Below are positions 50,527-60,172 of a stretch of DNA of 64,000 bases, piece after piece; positions within the stretch are counted from its first letter, which is position 1, and each line of letters starts with the position of its first letter. The stretch lies in NCBI GenBank assembly GCA_029960065.1, contig JASCOF010000001.1:620001-684000 (forward strand), in the 5' to 3' direction. The translations under genes were made by a program, and so were the position numbers. The stretch is from Flavobacteriaceae bacterium PS02336 (GTDB taxonomy: Bacteria > Bacteroidota > Bacteroidia > Flavobacteriales > Flavobacteriaceae). The notes under the pieces were generated by a model. It was not told the origin of the DNA, made no database searches, and saw only the letters and a list, made by a program, of their open reading frames with translations.

Positions 50527-53271
50527 TTGAAATCGATACTTTTAAAATCCGTTTTCTTCTTTTTTACCGCTTTACAACTTCAAGCACAAGAATTACTTCC
50601 ATTTGTCGAAAATTACAGTAAATCAGATTATCAGGGCGATAATCAAATCTGGAATGTAGCTCAGGGAAATGATGACGCGATGTATTTTGCAAATAATCAT
50701 TATTTGCTTCGTTACGACGGCGTAAAATGGGAAAAATATACACTGCCAAACAAAACTATAATTCGATCTATTTTGATTGAAGGCGATAAAATATATTCGG
50801 GATCTTATAAAGAATTTGGTTATTGGTACAGAAAAGATGGAACAATGCATTATGTTTCAATTACCAAAAACCTGAGATTATTTGACGAAAAAGACAATGA
50901 GGAGATCTGGAAGATTTTCAGGTTTAATGGTTCGCTTTATTTTCAATCCTTCAACGACGTTTTTATTTATAATGGCAAAACAATTAAGAAAATTAAATTT
51001 CCTTTTCTTATTTCATATTGTTTTGCTGTAGATAAAAATTTATATGTAGCTTCAGTACAGGACGGAATCTTTAGAATGAATGATAAATATATTTCCAATC
51101 CAAAAGGATGGGACGTATTAAAAAAGACCGTTGTTCATGCCATTGAAAAATATCAAAATAAAACATACATATTTACTCAGAAAAAAGGTGTTTTTGTAGT
51201 AGATAAAGAGGGGTTAAAAAGTTGGAACAATCCCATAAATGAAACGCTAAAATCGGCTACTATAAATGTCGCAAAATTTATTAAAGGAGAAAAATTAGTT
51301 ATCGGAACAGGAAATAGAGGAATTATCATTCTGGATTTAAAGACCAACTCCTATAAAAATATAGAGCGCGATAATGTTTTAATGAATAATTCGGTTCTAA
51401 GTATAGGGTTTGATAAAGAAAATGATCTTTGGGTTGGTTTGGATAATGGTATTGCACATGTTGAGGTAAACTCGCCCATTTCTTTCTTTTATGACAATTC
51501 GGGTCTTTTAGGTTCGGTATATGCGGTTGCGACAATTAATAAAGGGTATTTAATTGCTTCTAATCACGGAATTTTCGAATACAGTGCAGGAAAATTTAAT
51601 ATGATGCCCAACACACAAGGACAGGGCTGGAATATTTCGTTAATAGACGGAAAATATATTATAGGCCATAATGACGGCACCTTTTCATATGAAAATAATG
51701 TGTTAACCAAAATAAACGGCGTAAGCGGAGGCTGGAATATGTCAAAAAGCAGTATTAATGATACTTACTTTCAATCTACTTACAGCGGTATATTAGCTTA
51801 TGACGATCCTTCGGATCTTTCACATTATAAAATTATTAAAGATCTTGCAAAACCTATAAAATATGTAGCGCAGAATAAAAAGAATGAAATTTGGGCAGCA
51901 GATAATTATCGCGGCTTATACCGTGTTCTATTAGATGATCATTATAATACTTTAAAGGTAGAAAATGTCACACAGCAGAGTAAAATAATAAATGATTTTG
52001 GGATTAAAATTTTTGAATTCAGAAAAGAAATACTTTTTCTGATAAATAATACTTGGTTTACCTATAATTCAATCACAAATAAATTAGAAGAAAACGAACC
52101 ATTTAATGCTAGTTTTAAAAATGTAACCGATGTTGTCTCCATTGATGAAGATCATTTTATGGTTTTACAAAACGGGATTTTATATCACATTTATGCAGAA
52201 GGAAATAAATTTATCTGGAATATCATTCAAGAGAAATATTATAAAGGAAAACTAATAAATGAAAATTTAAGAATTTTTAAAAGCGATAATTATTATTTAT
52301 TTAACCTTGATGATGGATTTATTTCGCTAAAGCTGGAATATGAAAATAAACAAAATTCAAAAGCAGAAATAGAAGCATTTAGCAATGACGTTTTAATTCC
52401 TGAAGGTGCAAAAATTAAATTCAACACCGAATTAAGAATTAATATCATTTCTGGAGTTTATGGTGCTAGTAAACCTAATTTGTTTTATAAACTAGATAAA
52501 GGAAAAGATTTTATTCCCATTTCGGACGGACTTATCATATTGAATAATTTAAGCAGTGGTAATCATTCTGTCGAAATATTCAAACATGATGGGGCAACTT
52601 ATGAAAAAGTTTCTTTTTACAAATTTAAAGTGGCAGAACCTTGGTATTTCTCCTTTTGGATGATTCTTCTTTATCTCTTTGTAATTGCAGCAGTTTTATT
52701 TTTCTATTACAAATGGAATAAGTTGCGTTACATGCAAAAATTAAAATTGCAGGCAGAAGAATTAAAGCATCAGCGCGAAATTCTTGAGATGGAACTGAAA
52801 AAAGAAAACGAACTGAATCTGCAAGAATACGAAAAACACATTTTAGAACTGGAACTGCAGTCAAAATCTTCCGAAGTTGCTGGTAAATCTTTGTCTATTG
52901 CTAAACAAACAGAAATGATTGATAAAATTCAGGGAATTTTAGAAACAGAAAAAGATTTTGCAAAACTTAAAAATGAAATAAAAAAAGCAATTAAGATTAA
53001 TGAAGTAAATAAGCATGAATGGGAAATATTTGAAACCAATTTGAATCAAATCCATAATGAATTTATCATTAATCTGTCTAAAAAATATCCACACTTAACT
53101 CCAAAGGATATTAAGCTTTGTGTTTATCTTAAAATGAACCTTTCATCTAAGGAAATTGCTCCTATGATGAATATCTCGTTTAGGGGAGTGGAACTGCATA
53201 GATACCGTCTGAGAAAGAAACTAAATCTTACTCAAGACGAAAATCTGTCAAAGTTTTTATTAAGTCTGTAA
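50527..53271 (+). CDS. propeller/Y_Y_Y-domain LuxR-type regulator of the PUL
   Basis: 914 aa from a TTG at 50527 (or 921 aa from a TTG at 50506). A signal peptide (LLKSVFFFFTALQLQAQ), a large periplasmic region with two-component-regulator propeller repeats, a Y_Y_Y-like domain, one membrane helix (WYFSFWMILLYLFVIAAVLFFYYKW), a coiled coil and a C-terminal LuxR/HTH domain (YPHLTPKDIKLCVYLKMNLSSKEIAPMMNISFRGVELHRYRLRKKL). It should sense a glycan fragment outside the inner membrane and activate susC transcription. The absence of ATG is unusual. Confidence 0.88.
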   Translation: MKSILLKSVFFFFTALQLQAQELLPFVENYSKSDYQGDNQIWNVAQGNDDAMYFANNHYLLRYDGVKWEKYTLPNKTIIRSILIEGDKIYSGSYKEFGYWYRKDGTMHYVSITKNLRLFDEKDNEEIWKIFRFNGSLYFQSFNDVFIYNGKTIKKIKFPFLISYCFAVDKNLYVASVQDGIFRMNDKYISNPKGWDVLKKTVVHAIEKYQNKTYIFTQKKGVFVVDKEGLKSWNNPINETLKSATINVAKFIKGEKLVIGTGNRGIIILDLKTNSYKNIERDNVLMNNSVLSIGFDKENDLWVGLDNGIAHVEVNSPISFFYDNSGLLGSVYAVATINKGYLIASNHGIFEYSAGKFNMMPNTQGQGWNISLIDGKYIIGHNDGTFSYENNVLTKINGVSGGWNMSKSSINDTYFQSTYSGILAYDDPSDLSHYKIIKDLAKPIKYVAQNKKNEIWAADNYRGLYRVLLDDHYNTLKVENVTQQSKIINDFGIKIFEFRKEILFLINNTWFTYNSITNKLEENEPFNASFKNVTDVVSIDEDHFMVLQNGILYHIYAEGNKFIWNIIQEKYYKGKLINENLRIFKSDNYYLFNLDDGFISLKLEYENKQNSKAEIEAFSNDVLIPEGAKIKFNTELRINIISGVYGASKPNLFYKLDKGKDFIPISDGLIILNNLSSGNHSVEIFKHDGATYEKVSFYKFKVAEPWYFSFWMILLYLFVIAAVLFFYYKWNKLRYMQKLKLQAEELKHQREILEMELKKENELNLQEYEKHILELELQSKSSEVAGKSLSIAKQTEMIDKIQGILETEKDFAKLKNEIKKAIKINEVNKHEWEIFETNLNQIHNEFIINLSKKYPHLTPKDIKLCVYLKMNLSSKEIAPMMNISFRGVELHRYRLRKKLNLTQDENLSKFLLSL

Positions 53272-53342
53272 GATTTGATTTTGATTTTTACAGAATTTAT
53301 ATTTTTATACACCTATTTTTATATAATTCTAATACATCATTA

Positions 53343-53485
53343 CTACATCATAACGTTATGTTAAAGGATATTGCTTGATGTTTATTATATTGATAATCAG
53401 TTTTATAATCTTAAAATTTAACATAATGATGTAGCTGTGTTGTAGTGGTATTTGATGTACTACAACGTTGTAATTGTTTAATTTG
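53343..53485 (+). promoter_or_regulatory. susC promoter and palindrome-rich operator region
   Basis: Contains CATAACGTTATG (53349-53360) and TACAACGTTGTA (53461-53472), both perfect 12-bp palindromes with the same AACGTT centre, an inverted repeat CTACATCA...TTATGTTAA / TTAACATAATGATGTAG (53343-53364 and 53418-53434), and TTGTAGT...ACTACAA (53440-53465). TTAATTTG (53478-53485) resembles a -7 box and TTG at 53452 fits a -33 box. The adjacent LuxR-type regulator is the likely user. Confidence 0.5.
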
Positions 53486-53515
53486 GCTCTACTAACTTAA
53501 ACGATTACGTACTGT

Positions 53516-56500
53516 ATGAAAAATTTTATTTTTAGCTTTTTAGCACTCTTGTTGCTGCCTACATATATGATGGGGCAGGCGCAAGCAATTAAAGGGAAAG
53601 TAGTAGACAGTAATGGAATGGGAATTCCGGGAGCAATTATTGCTTCGTCTGACGCTAAGGCCACTGCAGATGCAGATTTCGACGGAAACTTTACTATTAA
53701 TGCAAAACCTGGAGACATTCTTAAAGTTTCGATGTTAGGTTTTGATGCAGTTTCTGTACCGGCAACTGCCGCACCAATGACTATTACACTAAAAGAAGCA
53801 GGCGACACTGCTTTAAAAGAGGTAGTTGTAATTGGTTACGGTACCAGAAAGAAAATTGATAATACTTCTGCTGTAAGCTCATTAAAATCAGAAGAAATTA
53901 CAAAAATGAAAGTATCGAATGCCACTCAAGCTATTCAAGGAAAGGCAGCTGGGGTTCAGGTTACTGCATCTAATACTCCTGGAGGAACACCTTCAGTAAT
54001 TATTAGAGGGGTTGGTACTGCTTTAGGAGGTAGAAATCCTCTATATGTTGTTGATGGAATGCCAACGGATAACATCAATAATATTAATACAAATGATATT
54101 ACTTCTTATGAGGTTTTAAAAGATGCATCTGCACTTGCTATTTATGGTACTAGAGGTGCAAATGGGGTTATCATGATTACAACTAAGACAGGTAAAGGTA
54201 AAATGACTGTAGATGTTGACAGCTACAGCGGATTTAAAACTGCCTTAAAGAAAGTAAAAATGGCAAACAGCGAAGAATATGCCCGTTATAGCAATGCCGC
54301 TTTTAATGATCCAACAAAATTTTCTTTAAATCAGCCAATTAATACAAATTGGTATGATGAAATTACAAGAACAGGTACTTTTTCAGAAAATAACATCGCA
54401 ATCTCTGGTTCGTCAGATAATGTTAAGTACTTTTTAAGTGCTGCAAATTATCAGGAAAAAGGTATTTTGAATGGAACAGATTATTCTCGTACTACTATTA
54501 GAAGTAATAATGAGTATAAAATTTCTGAAAAACTTAAATTGAGCCAAAACTTCAGTGTAAGTTCTATTAAAAATACACCACAACCGCTATCTGCATTTAC
54601 ATCAGCATATAGACAGTCTCCAATAATTCCAGTTCGTTATTCAAATGGAAAATACGGAGTACCATTTGTTAATAATGGAGTTGCAGCTCAAACTGGATCT
54701 CAATTTAATTCAGTTGGAAATCCTGTAGTAGCTTTAGATTACAATAATGAAAAACAACAAACTGTTATTTTACAGGGAGGTTTAAAATTGGATTATGATA
54801 TTTCAAAATCATTAAAATTTACATCGCAATTTAATGGAGAATTCTATACATATAAGCAGTATAATTATGTTGATAATTTAGCTTTATGGTTAGCAGCAGA
54901 TCCAAACCGTGTTGCGTCAACTTATGATACAAATAGTTTGAATACTAATACTTTGACAAGAAATAGAGATCAATATTTCAATTGGAACTTATCAAATTAT
55001 TTTACTTACAATAAGGTTTTTGCAGAAATTCACGATGTTGAAGTTACAGCGGGTATCGAAGCAAACGTTATTGGTACTAGAGAAAAGCTAACAGTTACTA
55101 GAAAAAATGTTGAGTCTAATTCTAATTACTGGGCCTTAGATGGTGTTCCTTATGCAAATAATGTTGTTGGATATAATGACGTAGCGTTAAATCAATCTAA
55201 GTTGTCATCTTACTTTGCACGTTTCCAATATAAGTTAATGGATAAATACTTATTCACAGGTACTGTGAGACGTGACGGATCATCACAATTTTCTGAAGGT
55301 AATCGTTGGGGAACTTTCCCATCATTTGGTGCTGGATGGATTGTTACAAAAGAAAACTTCTTAAGTAACGTTAAAGAACTTAATTTATTAAAAATTAGAG
55401 GTTCTTGGGGTAGATTAGGTAACCAAAAAGTGCCATTAAACAATCAAACTTTTACATCTGGTTTAAATTATGGACCAAATTCTGATTCAGGAATTACTGT
55501 AGATTCATCTGTGGATCCAAATTTATCATGGGAGATCGTTGAAGAACTTTCTGGAGGTTTTGATATTGAAATGTTTGACAATAGATTAAAAGGATCTTTT
55601 GATTTGTATGACAAGAATACAAAAAATGCAATTTTATATGTTTTACCATATTCAACTTCTGGACTTACTCAAAGAACAGCTACACACGTAGGAGAGGTAT
55701 CTAACAAAGGTTATGAAATTGCTTTACGTTGGGATGATAAAATAAACGATAATTTAAGCTATTGGGTTGGAGGTAACTTCTCTCACAATCAAAACAAGTT
55801 AGCAAGTTTAAATAATCCATCTATTGCTCCAATTGTTTCAGGAAGCTTAGGAAATGGACAAAATACAAAATTGCTTGACTTTACGTCTGTTGGACGTCCG
55901 ATTGGTAGTTTCTATATGTACGAATATGCGGGAGTAGATCCAGCAAATGGACAAATGTTATACTACAATGCTAATGGAGATAAAGTTGCTCAAGGAGCTT
56001 TAAACGAAGTTAACGATAAAAAATATGTAGGTTCAGTTTTACCAACTACTAACTACGGTGTTACTTTAGGTTTAACTTACAAAGACATTGATTTTTCTGT
56101 TGATGGTTATGGTACTGGAGGAGCAAAAGTTTACAATGGTAAAAAAGCACAACGTTTTTCAGGAGAAAATGTAGAAGCATCTCTAACAAGAGATTTTTGG
56201 ACTCCAACAAATACAACAGCTTCAAATCCTGCACCGTTTAATCAAGTTCCAGTTGCTTCAACATATTATTTAGAATCGGCTGATTTTTTTAGAATCAATA
56301 ACATTACTGTAGGTTATAAGCTTCCTATTAGAGAAAATAGCTTTATTAACTATTGTAGAATTTATGTAAATGCTATTAATCCATTTATTACACAAAAATT
56401 CTCAGGATTATCACCAGAAGCATTAGGCGATAATGAATTAGTGACAGGTACTCAGGGGGTTGAGCTTGACGCTTACCCATCATTAAGATCATTTGTTATT

Positions 56501-56521
56501 GGAGCTAATTTAAAATTTTAA
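53516..56521 (+). CDS. SusC/RagA-type TonB-dependent outer-membrane transporter
   Basis: 1001 aa. Signal peptide, an N-terminal carboxypeptidase-regulatory-like domain (AIKGKVVDSNGMGIPGAI, about 25-95), then the plug with YVVDGMPTDN and AIYGTRGANGVIMITTKTG and a large barrel ending in an aromatic strand (VIGANLKF). It takes up oligosaccharides captured by SusD with energy from TonB. It is 4 bp before susD and starts the utilisation operon. Confidence 0.97.
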   Translation: MKNFIFSFLALLLLPTYMMGQAQAIKGKVVDSNGMGIPGAIIASSDAKATADADFDGNFTINAKPGDILKVSMLGFDAVSVPATAAPMTITLKEAGDTALKEVVVIGYGTRKKIDNTSAVSSLKSEEITKMKVSNATQAIQGKAAGVQVTASNTPGGTPSVIIRGVGTALGGRNPLYVVDGMPTDNINNINTNDITSYEVLKDASALAIYGTRGANGVIMITTKTGKGKMTVDVDSYSGFKTALKKVKMANSEEYARYSNAAFNDPTKFSLNQPINTNWYDEITRTGTFSENNIAISGSSDNVKYFLSAANYQEKGILNGTDYSRTTIRSNNEYKISEKLKLSQNFSVSSIKNTPQPLSAFTSAYRQSPIIPVRYSNGKYGVPFVNNGVAAQTGSQFNSVGNPVVALDYNNEKQQTVILQGGLKLDYDISKSLKFTSQFNGEFYTYKQYNYVDNLALWLAADPNRVASTYDTNSLNTNTLTRNRDQYFNWNLSNYFTYNKVFAEIHDVEVTAGIEANVIGTREKLTVTRKNVESNSNYWALDGVPYANNVVGYNDVALNQSKLSSYFARFQYKLMDKYLFTGTVRRDGSSQFSEGNRWGTFPSFGAGWIVTKENFLSNVKELNLLKIRGSWGRLGNQKVPLNNQTFTSGLNYGPNSDSGITVDSSVDPNLSWEIVEELSGGFDIEMFDNRLKGSFDLYDKNTKNAILYVLPYSTSGLTQRTATHVGEVSNKGYEIALRWDDKINDNLSYWVGGNFSHNQNKLASLNNPSIAPIVSGSLGNGQNTKLLDFTSVGRPIGSFYMYEYAGVDPANGQMLYYNANGDKVAQGALNEVNDKKYVGSVLPTTNYGVTLGLTYKDIDFSVDGYGTGGAKVYNGKKAQRFSGENVEASLTRDFWTPTNTTASNPAPFNQVPVASTYYLESADFFRINNITVGYKLPIRENSFINYCRIYVNAINPFITQKFSGLSPEALGDNELVTGTQGVELDAYPSLRSFVIGANLKF

Positions 56522-56525
56522 TATT

Positions 56526-57992
56526 ATGAAAAAAATATATATATCATTGTTTTTACTTTCTGGATTTTTCTTCGCAGGATGTTCAGATGACTTTTTAGAT
56601 GTGGATCAAACGGATAAAATTCCAGTTGATATTGACTATCTAAATACAGACAGTAATGCTACTGGATTGGTTACGTCAATTTATAATCAGTTTTTATCAT
56701 GGGATATGTCCTCTTTTGGATGGAATGCCGTAACAAGTATAATTTCTGATGATGCTGATAAAGGTTCTGATCCTGGAGATACTGGAACTGATAAAGATGT
56801 TATGGATGCATTGACTTACAATGCTTCGACTCCATCATTTGAAAGTGTTTGGAAAGCAAATTATGCAGGAATTAACAGATGTAATCAAGCATTAACTTAC
56901 TTACCTCAATTAGATAAAGTTACTCCTGCTTTGAGAAATAGATTAATTGGTGAAGCAAAATTCATGAGAGCATTTATGTACTTTACTTTAGTTAAAGGTT
57001 ACGGAGCTGTTCCTATTGTTGATCGTTTAACAAACACACCTTTAACTGAAGAAGATAAAGAAATGCAGTTAACGCGTAAACCAGTTGCAGACGTTTATGC
57101 CTTAATTGTTAAAGATTTAACTGAAGCATCAGAATTACTTCCTGAAAAATCTACTTATTCTGGAAATGATAAACAAAGAGTATCTAAAGGTTCTGCTTAT
57201 GCATTACTAGCAAAAGTAAATTTATACGAAAAGAACTGGCAAAATGTAATTGATAATTGTGATAAAGTTACAGGTTACTCTTTAGTTTCAGATTATTCAT
57301 TACAATTTAAAAAAGAAGGAGAATTTGGTTCTGAATCAATTTTCGAAATCAACGGTGTTGGATCACCAACATCTGACCAAAAACTTGGAATCGGTAATTA
57401 TACAGTTTCTCAAGCACCCCGTGGTAACGGTGGATGGGGTTGGGGTTTTAATACACCAAGCCAAGGTTTAGCAAATGCTTATGAAGCTGGTGATGTTAGA
57501 AGAGCTGCAACCATTATTTTTAGAGGTTCCGTTTTATACGATGGACGTGTTGTTGCTTCAACAGTAACAAATCCGATGTATAATTATAAAGCTTATTCAT
57601 CTGATTTTTATAATGTAGAATTTACGGATACTAATCTTAGATATTTACGATATGCAGAAGTTTTATTAATGAAAGCTGAAGCATTAAATGAATTAGGACA
57701 AACTAGCGCAGCAATTCCTTTATTAAATCAAGTTAGACACAGAGCTAATTTGGGAGATACACCGGCGGTTTCTCAAGCTGATGTTAGAACTGCAATCTGG
57801 AAAGAAAGAAGAGTAGAATTAGCTTTTGAACACGACAGATGGTTTGATCTTGTTAGAACTGGACAAGCTCAAGCGGCAATGGCAGCAGATGGAAAAACAT
57901 TTGTTGTAGGTAAACACGAATTATGGCCAATTCCAACATTTTTTATTAGAGAATCGGTTGGATATTCTTCTCAAAACCCTGGTGGTTATTAA
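56526..57992 (+). CDS. SusD/RagB-type outer-membrane glycan-binding lipoprotein
   Basis: 488 aa. Lipoprotein signal LLSGFFFAGCSDDF (Cys19), followed by DVDQTDKIP and the helix-rich SusD fold with TPR-like repeats, and a C-terminal RagB segment (VRTAIWKERRVELAFEHDRWFDLVRTG). It binds oligosaccharides on the cell surface and hands them to the SusC partner directly upstream. Confidence 0.97.
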   Translation: MKKIYISLFLLSGFFFAGCSDDFLDVDQTDKIPVDIDYLNTDSNATGLVTSIYNQFLSWDMSSFGWNAVTSIISDDADKGSDPGDTGTDKDVMDALTYNASTPSFESVWKANYAGINRCNQALTYLPQLDKVTPALRNRLIGEAKFMRAFMYFTLVKGYGAVPIVDRLTNTPLTEEDKEMQLTRKPVADVYALIVKDLTEASELLPEKSTYSGNDKQRVSKGSAYALLAKVNLYEKNWQNVIDNCDKVTGYSLVSDYSLQFKKEGEFGSESIFEINGVGSPTSDQKLGIGNYTVSQAPRGNGGWGWGFNTPSQGLANAYEAGDVRRAATIIFRGSVLYDGRVVASTVTNPMYNYKAYSSDFYNVEFTDTNLRYLRYAEVLLMKAEALNELGQTSAAIPLLNQVRHRANLGDTPAVSQADVRTAIWKERRVELAFEHDRWFDLVRTGQAQAAMAADGKTFVVGKHELWPIPTFFIRESVGYSSQNPGGY

Positions 57993-58005
57993 TCAAAATC
58001 TTTAA

Positions 58006-58040
58006 AATCACTTCCTTCAGGAAAACTGAAGGAAGTGATT
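58006..58040 (+). terminator. 15-bp hairpin between susD and GH144-like gene
   Basis: AATCACTTCCTTCAG (58006-58020) and CTGAAGGAAGTGATT (58026-58040) pair perfectly around GAAAA; the following tail is weakly T-rich. It may partly stop transcription or protect the susCD mRNA, giving more SusCD than downstream enzymes. Confidence 0.75.
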
Positions 58041-58064
58041 ATTTTCAAAATTTAAACTTTTATA

Positions 58065-59441
58065 ATGATTAGAATTTCAGTTTTATTTTTAGCTTTTACT
58101 TTTTTTAGTTGTGGATCTAATGCCGATAAGTCAAAAGAAAATGCGGAAGAAAATACTTCTGGCGTTGCTGCATTAACAGACGAACAGCTTTTGGATGCTG
58201 TTCAAAAACAGACTTTTAAATATTTCTGGGACTATGCGGAACCAAATTCTGGGTTGGCTCGAGAACGTTATCATCCAGACGGAAATTATCCTGAGAACGA
58301 TTCCAATATCGTTACAACTGGAGGTTCTGGTTTTGGTTTAATGGCTCTTGTTTCAGGAATGTCTCAAGGTTATGTTAGTAAAGAACAAGGTGTAGAACGT
58401 CTTAACAAAATTGCAGACTTTTTAGGCAAAGCAGATCGTTTTCACGGAGCTTGGTCACATTGGATTGACGGAAATACTGGGAAAGTAAAACCTTTTGGAA
58501 CCAAAGATAACGGCGGCGATTTAGTTGAAACCTCATTTTTGGTTGCAGGAATGATTACGGTTCGAGAATATCTTAAAGATGGCTCTGAAAAAGAAAAAGC
58601 GGTTGCTCAAAAATTTGATGCACTTTGGAAAGGTGTTGACTGGCAATGGTACACAAATCAAAAAAATGTGTTATATTGGCACTGGTCTCCAAGTTATGCC
58701 TGGGAAATGAATTTTCCTCTTAAAGGATATAACGAATGTCTGATTACTTATGTAATGGCGGCATCTTCACCAACTCATACAATTGATGCAAAAGCGTATC
58801 ATGAAGGATGGGCGAGAAGCGGAGGCATAGTATCTTCAAAAACAAAATATAATCTTCCGCTTATTTTAAAGCACAATGGTGCAGAAGAATTTGGTGGGCC
58901 ATTATTCTGGGCACATTATTCTTATGTAGGTTTAGATCCAAATCAGTTGACTGATAAATATGCTAATTATTGGGATTTAAATGTAAATCAGACCAAAATC
59001 AATTATCAATATTGCGTAGAAAATCCAAATAAAATTCCAGGATACGGTCCTGAATATTGGGGTTTAACGGCTTCATATTCTAGAAATCCAGATGGTTCAA
59101 TTGGATATAATGCACACATGCCAAGTAATGATCAAGGTGTTATTTCTCCTACTGCTGCAATTAGTTCAATTGTTTACACACCTAAAGAATCGATGGCTTT
59201 TATCCGCAATTTATATGAAAATCATAAAGAAGAAACTTGGGGAGATGCAGGTTTTTATGATGCTCTTAGTTTAGGCAATAAATGGGTAGCAAAACGCTAT
59301 TTAGCAATCGATCAAGGACCAGAAGTTGTAATGATAGAAAACTACAGAACTGGTTTATTATGGAAATTATTCATGAATGCACCCGAAGTAAAACAAGGTT
59401 TAACCAAACTAGGTTTTAAATCAGGAAAATACGGTATTTAA
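58065..59441 (+). CDS. GH144-like (putative glucoamylase fold) enzyme lipoprotein
   Basis: 458 aa. Lipoprotein signal FTFFSCGSN (Cys17). A glucoamylase-type (alpha/alpha) fold domain with QTFKYFWDYAEPNSGLARERY, WSHWIDGNTG, HWSPSYAWEMNFPLKGYNECLITYVMAASSP and GYGPEYWGLTASYSRNPDG. This resembles GH144 endo-beta-1,2-glucanases of Bacteroidota (Pfam putative glucoamylase). With the GH3 gene downstream it points to beta-1,2-glucan or sophorose-type substrates; the substrate is inferred. Confidence 0.88.
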   Translation: MIRISVLFLAFTFFSCGSNADKSKENAEENTSGVAALTDEQLLDAVQKQTFKYFWDYAEPNSGLARERYHPDGNYPENDSNIVTTGGSGFGLMALVSGMSQGYVSKEQGVERLNKIADFLGKADRFHGAWSHWIDGNTGKVKPFGTKDNGGDLVETSFLVAGMITVREYLKDGSEKEKAVAQKFDALWKGVDWQWYTNQKNVLYWHWSPSYAWEMNFPLKGYNECLITYVMAASSPTHTIDAKAYHEGWARSGGIVSSKTKYNLPLILKHNGAEEFGGPLFWAHYSYVGLDPNQLTDKYANYWDLNVNQTKINYQYCVENPNKIPGYGPEYWGLTASYSRNPDGSIGYNAHMPSNDQGVISPTAAISSIVYTPKESMAFIRNLYENHKEETWGDAGFYDALSLGNKWVAKRYLAIDQGPEVVMIENYRTGLLWKLFMNAPEVKQGLTKLGFKSGKYGI

Positions 59442-59449
59442 GCATCAGT

Positions 59450-60166
59450 ATGAAATACAAATTAGTTTTCTTATTTCTGATATTTTCAATTTTTGGCTTT
59501 AGCCAAAGTGAAACAACTGGAAAAATTAATACAGTTGTAATGTCCAAATATGAGTTAGGTTATGTGCTGCATAAACCAACAAATACAAAAGAGAAAAAGC
59601 CATTAATAGTTTTTATTTCTGGAGATGGAGAAAAAGGAACTGATCTTGAAAAAGTAAAAGTTCATGGTCCTTTGCAGTATTTAAAAACACATCAATTAGA
59701 GGCTTACGTTCTGGCTCCGCAGTGCAAAGAGGATGAAAATTGGGATATAGAATCTATTTATCAGCTGATTTTAAAAATTCAGAAAGAAAACAAAATCGAT
59801 TCAGAAAGAATATATGTTACTGGTTTGAGCTCAGGAGGTTGGGCTTCTTGGAATTTGGCTTTTGCACATCCGGATCTATTTGCAGCAAACGTACCTGTCG
59901 CTGGTTTTGTAGATTTAATTCAGTTACAACACGCTTGTGAAATAGCCAATATTCCAACCAGAATTTACCACGGATTATTAGATGATGTGGTAAACGTGAA
60001 TTATGCGATCACGATTTACAAGGAATTGAAAAAATGTAATGCGAAAGACGTTAAGCTGACCATTTTTGATGATGCAAATCATGACAGCTGGACAAGAGTT
60101 TATGATAATCAAACCATCTACGACTGGATGTTTCAGCAGAAAAAACAAATACAAACAAATAAATAA
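59450..60166 (+). CDS. exported alpha/beta-hydrolase (phospholipase/esterase-like)
   Basis: 238 aa. Signal peptide IFSIFGFSQ. Oxyanion region IVFISGDGEKGTD, nucleophile Ser in YVTGLSSGGWASW, acid Asp near HGLLDDVVNVNYA and His in DDANHDSWTR complete the triad. It is a small periplasmic esterase, perhaps removing acyl groups from the glycan. It sits 8 bp after the GH144-like gene and 6 bp before GH3, in the PUL operon. Confidence 0.88.
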   Translation: MKYKLVFLFLIFSIFGFSQSETTGKINTVVMSKYELGYVLHKPTNTKEKKPLIVFISGDGEKGTDLEKVKVHGPLQYLKTHQLEAYVLAPQCKEDENWDIESIYQLILKIQKENKIDSERIYVTGLSSGGWASWNLAFAHPDLFAANVPVAGFVDLIQLQHACEIANIPTRIYHGLLDDVVNVNYAITIYKELKKCNAKDVKLTIFDDANHDSWTRVYDNQTIYDWMFQQKKQIQTNK

Positions 60167-60172
60167 ATTATA

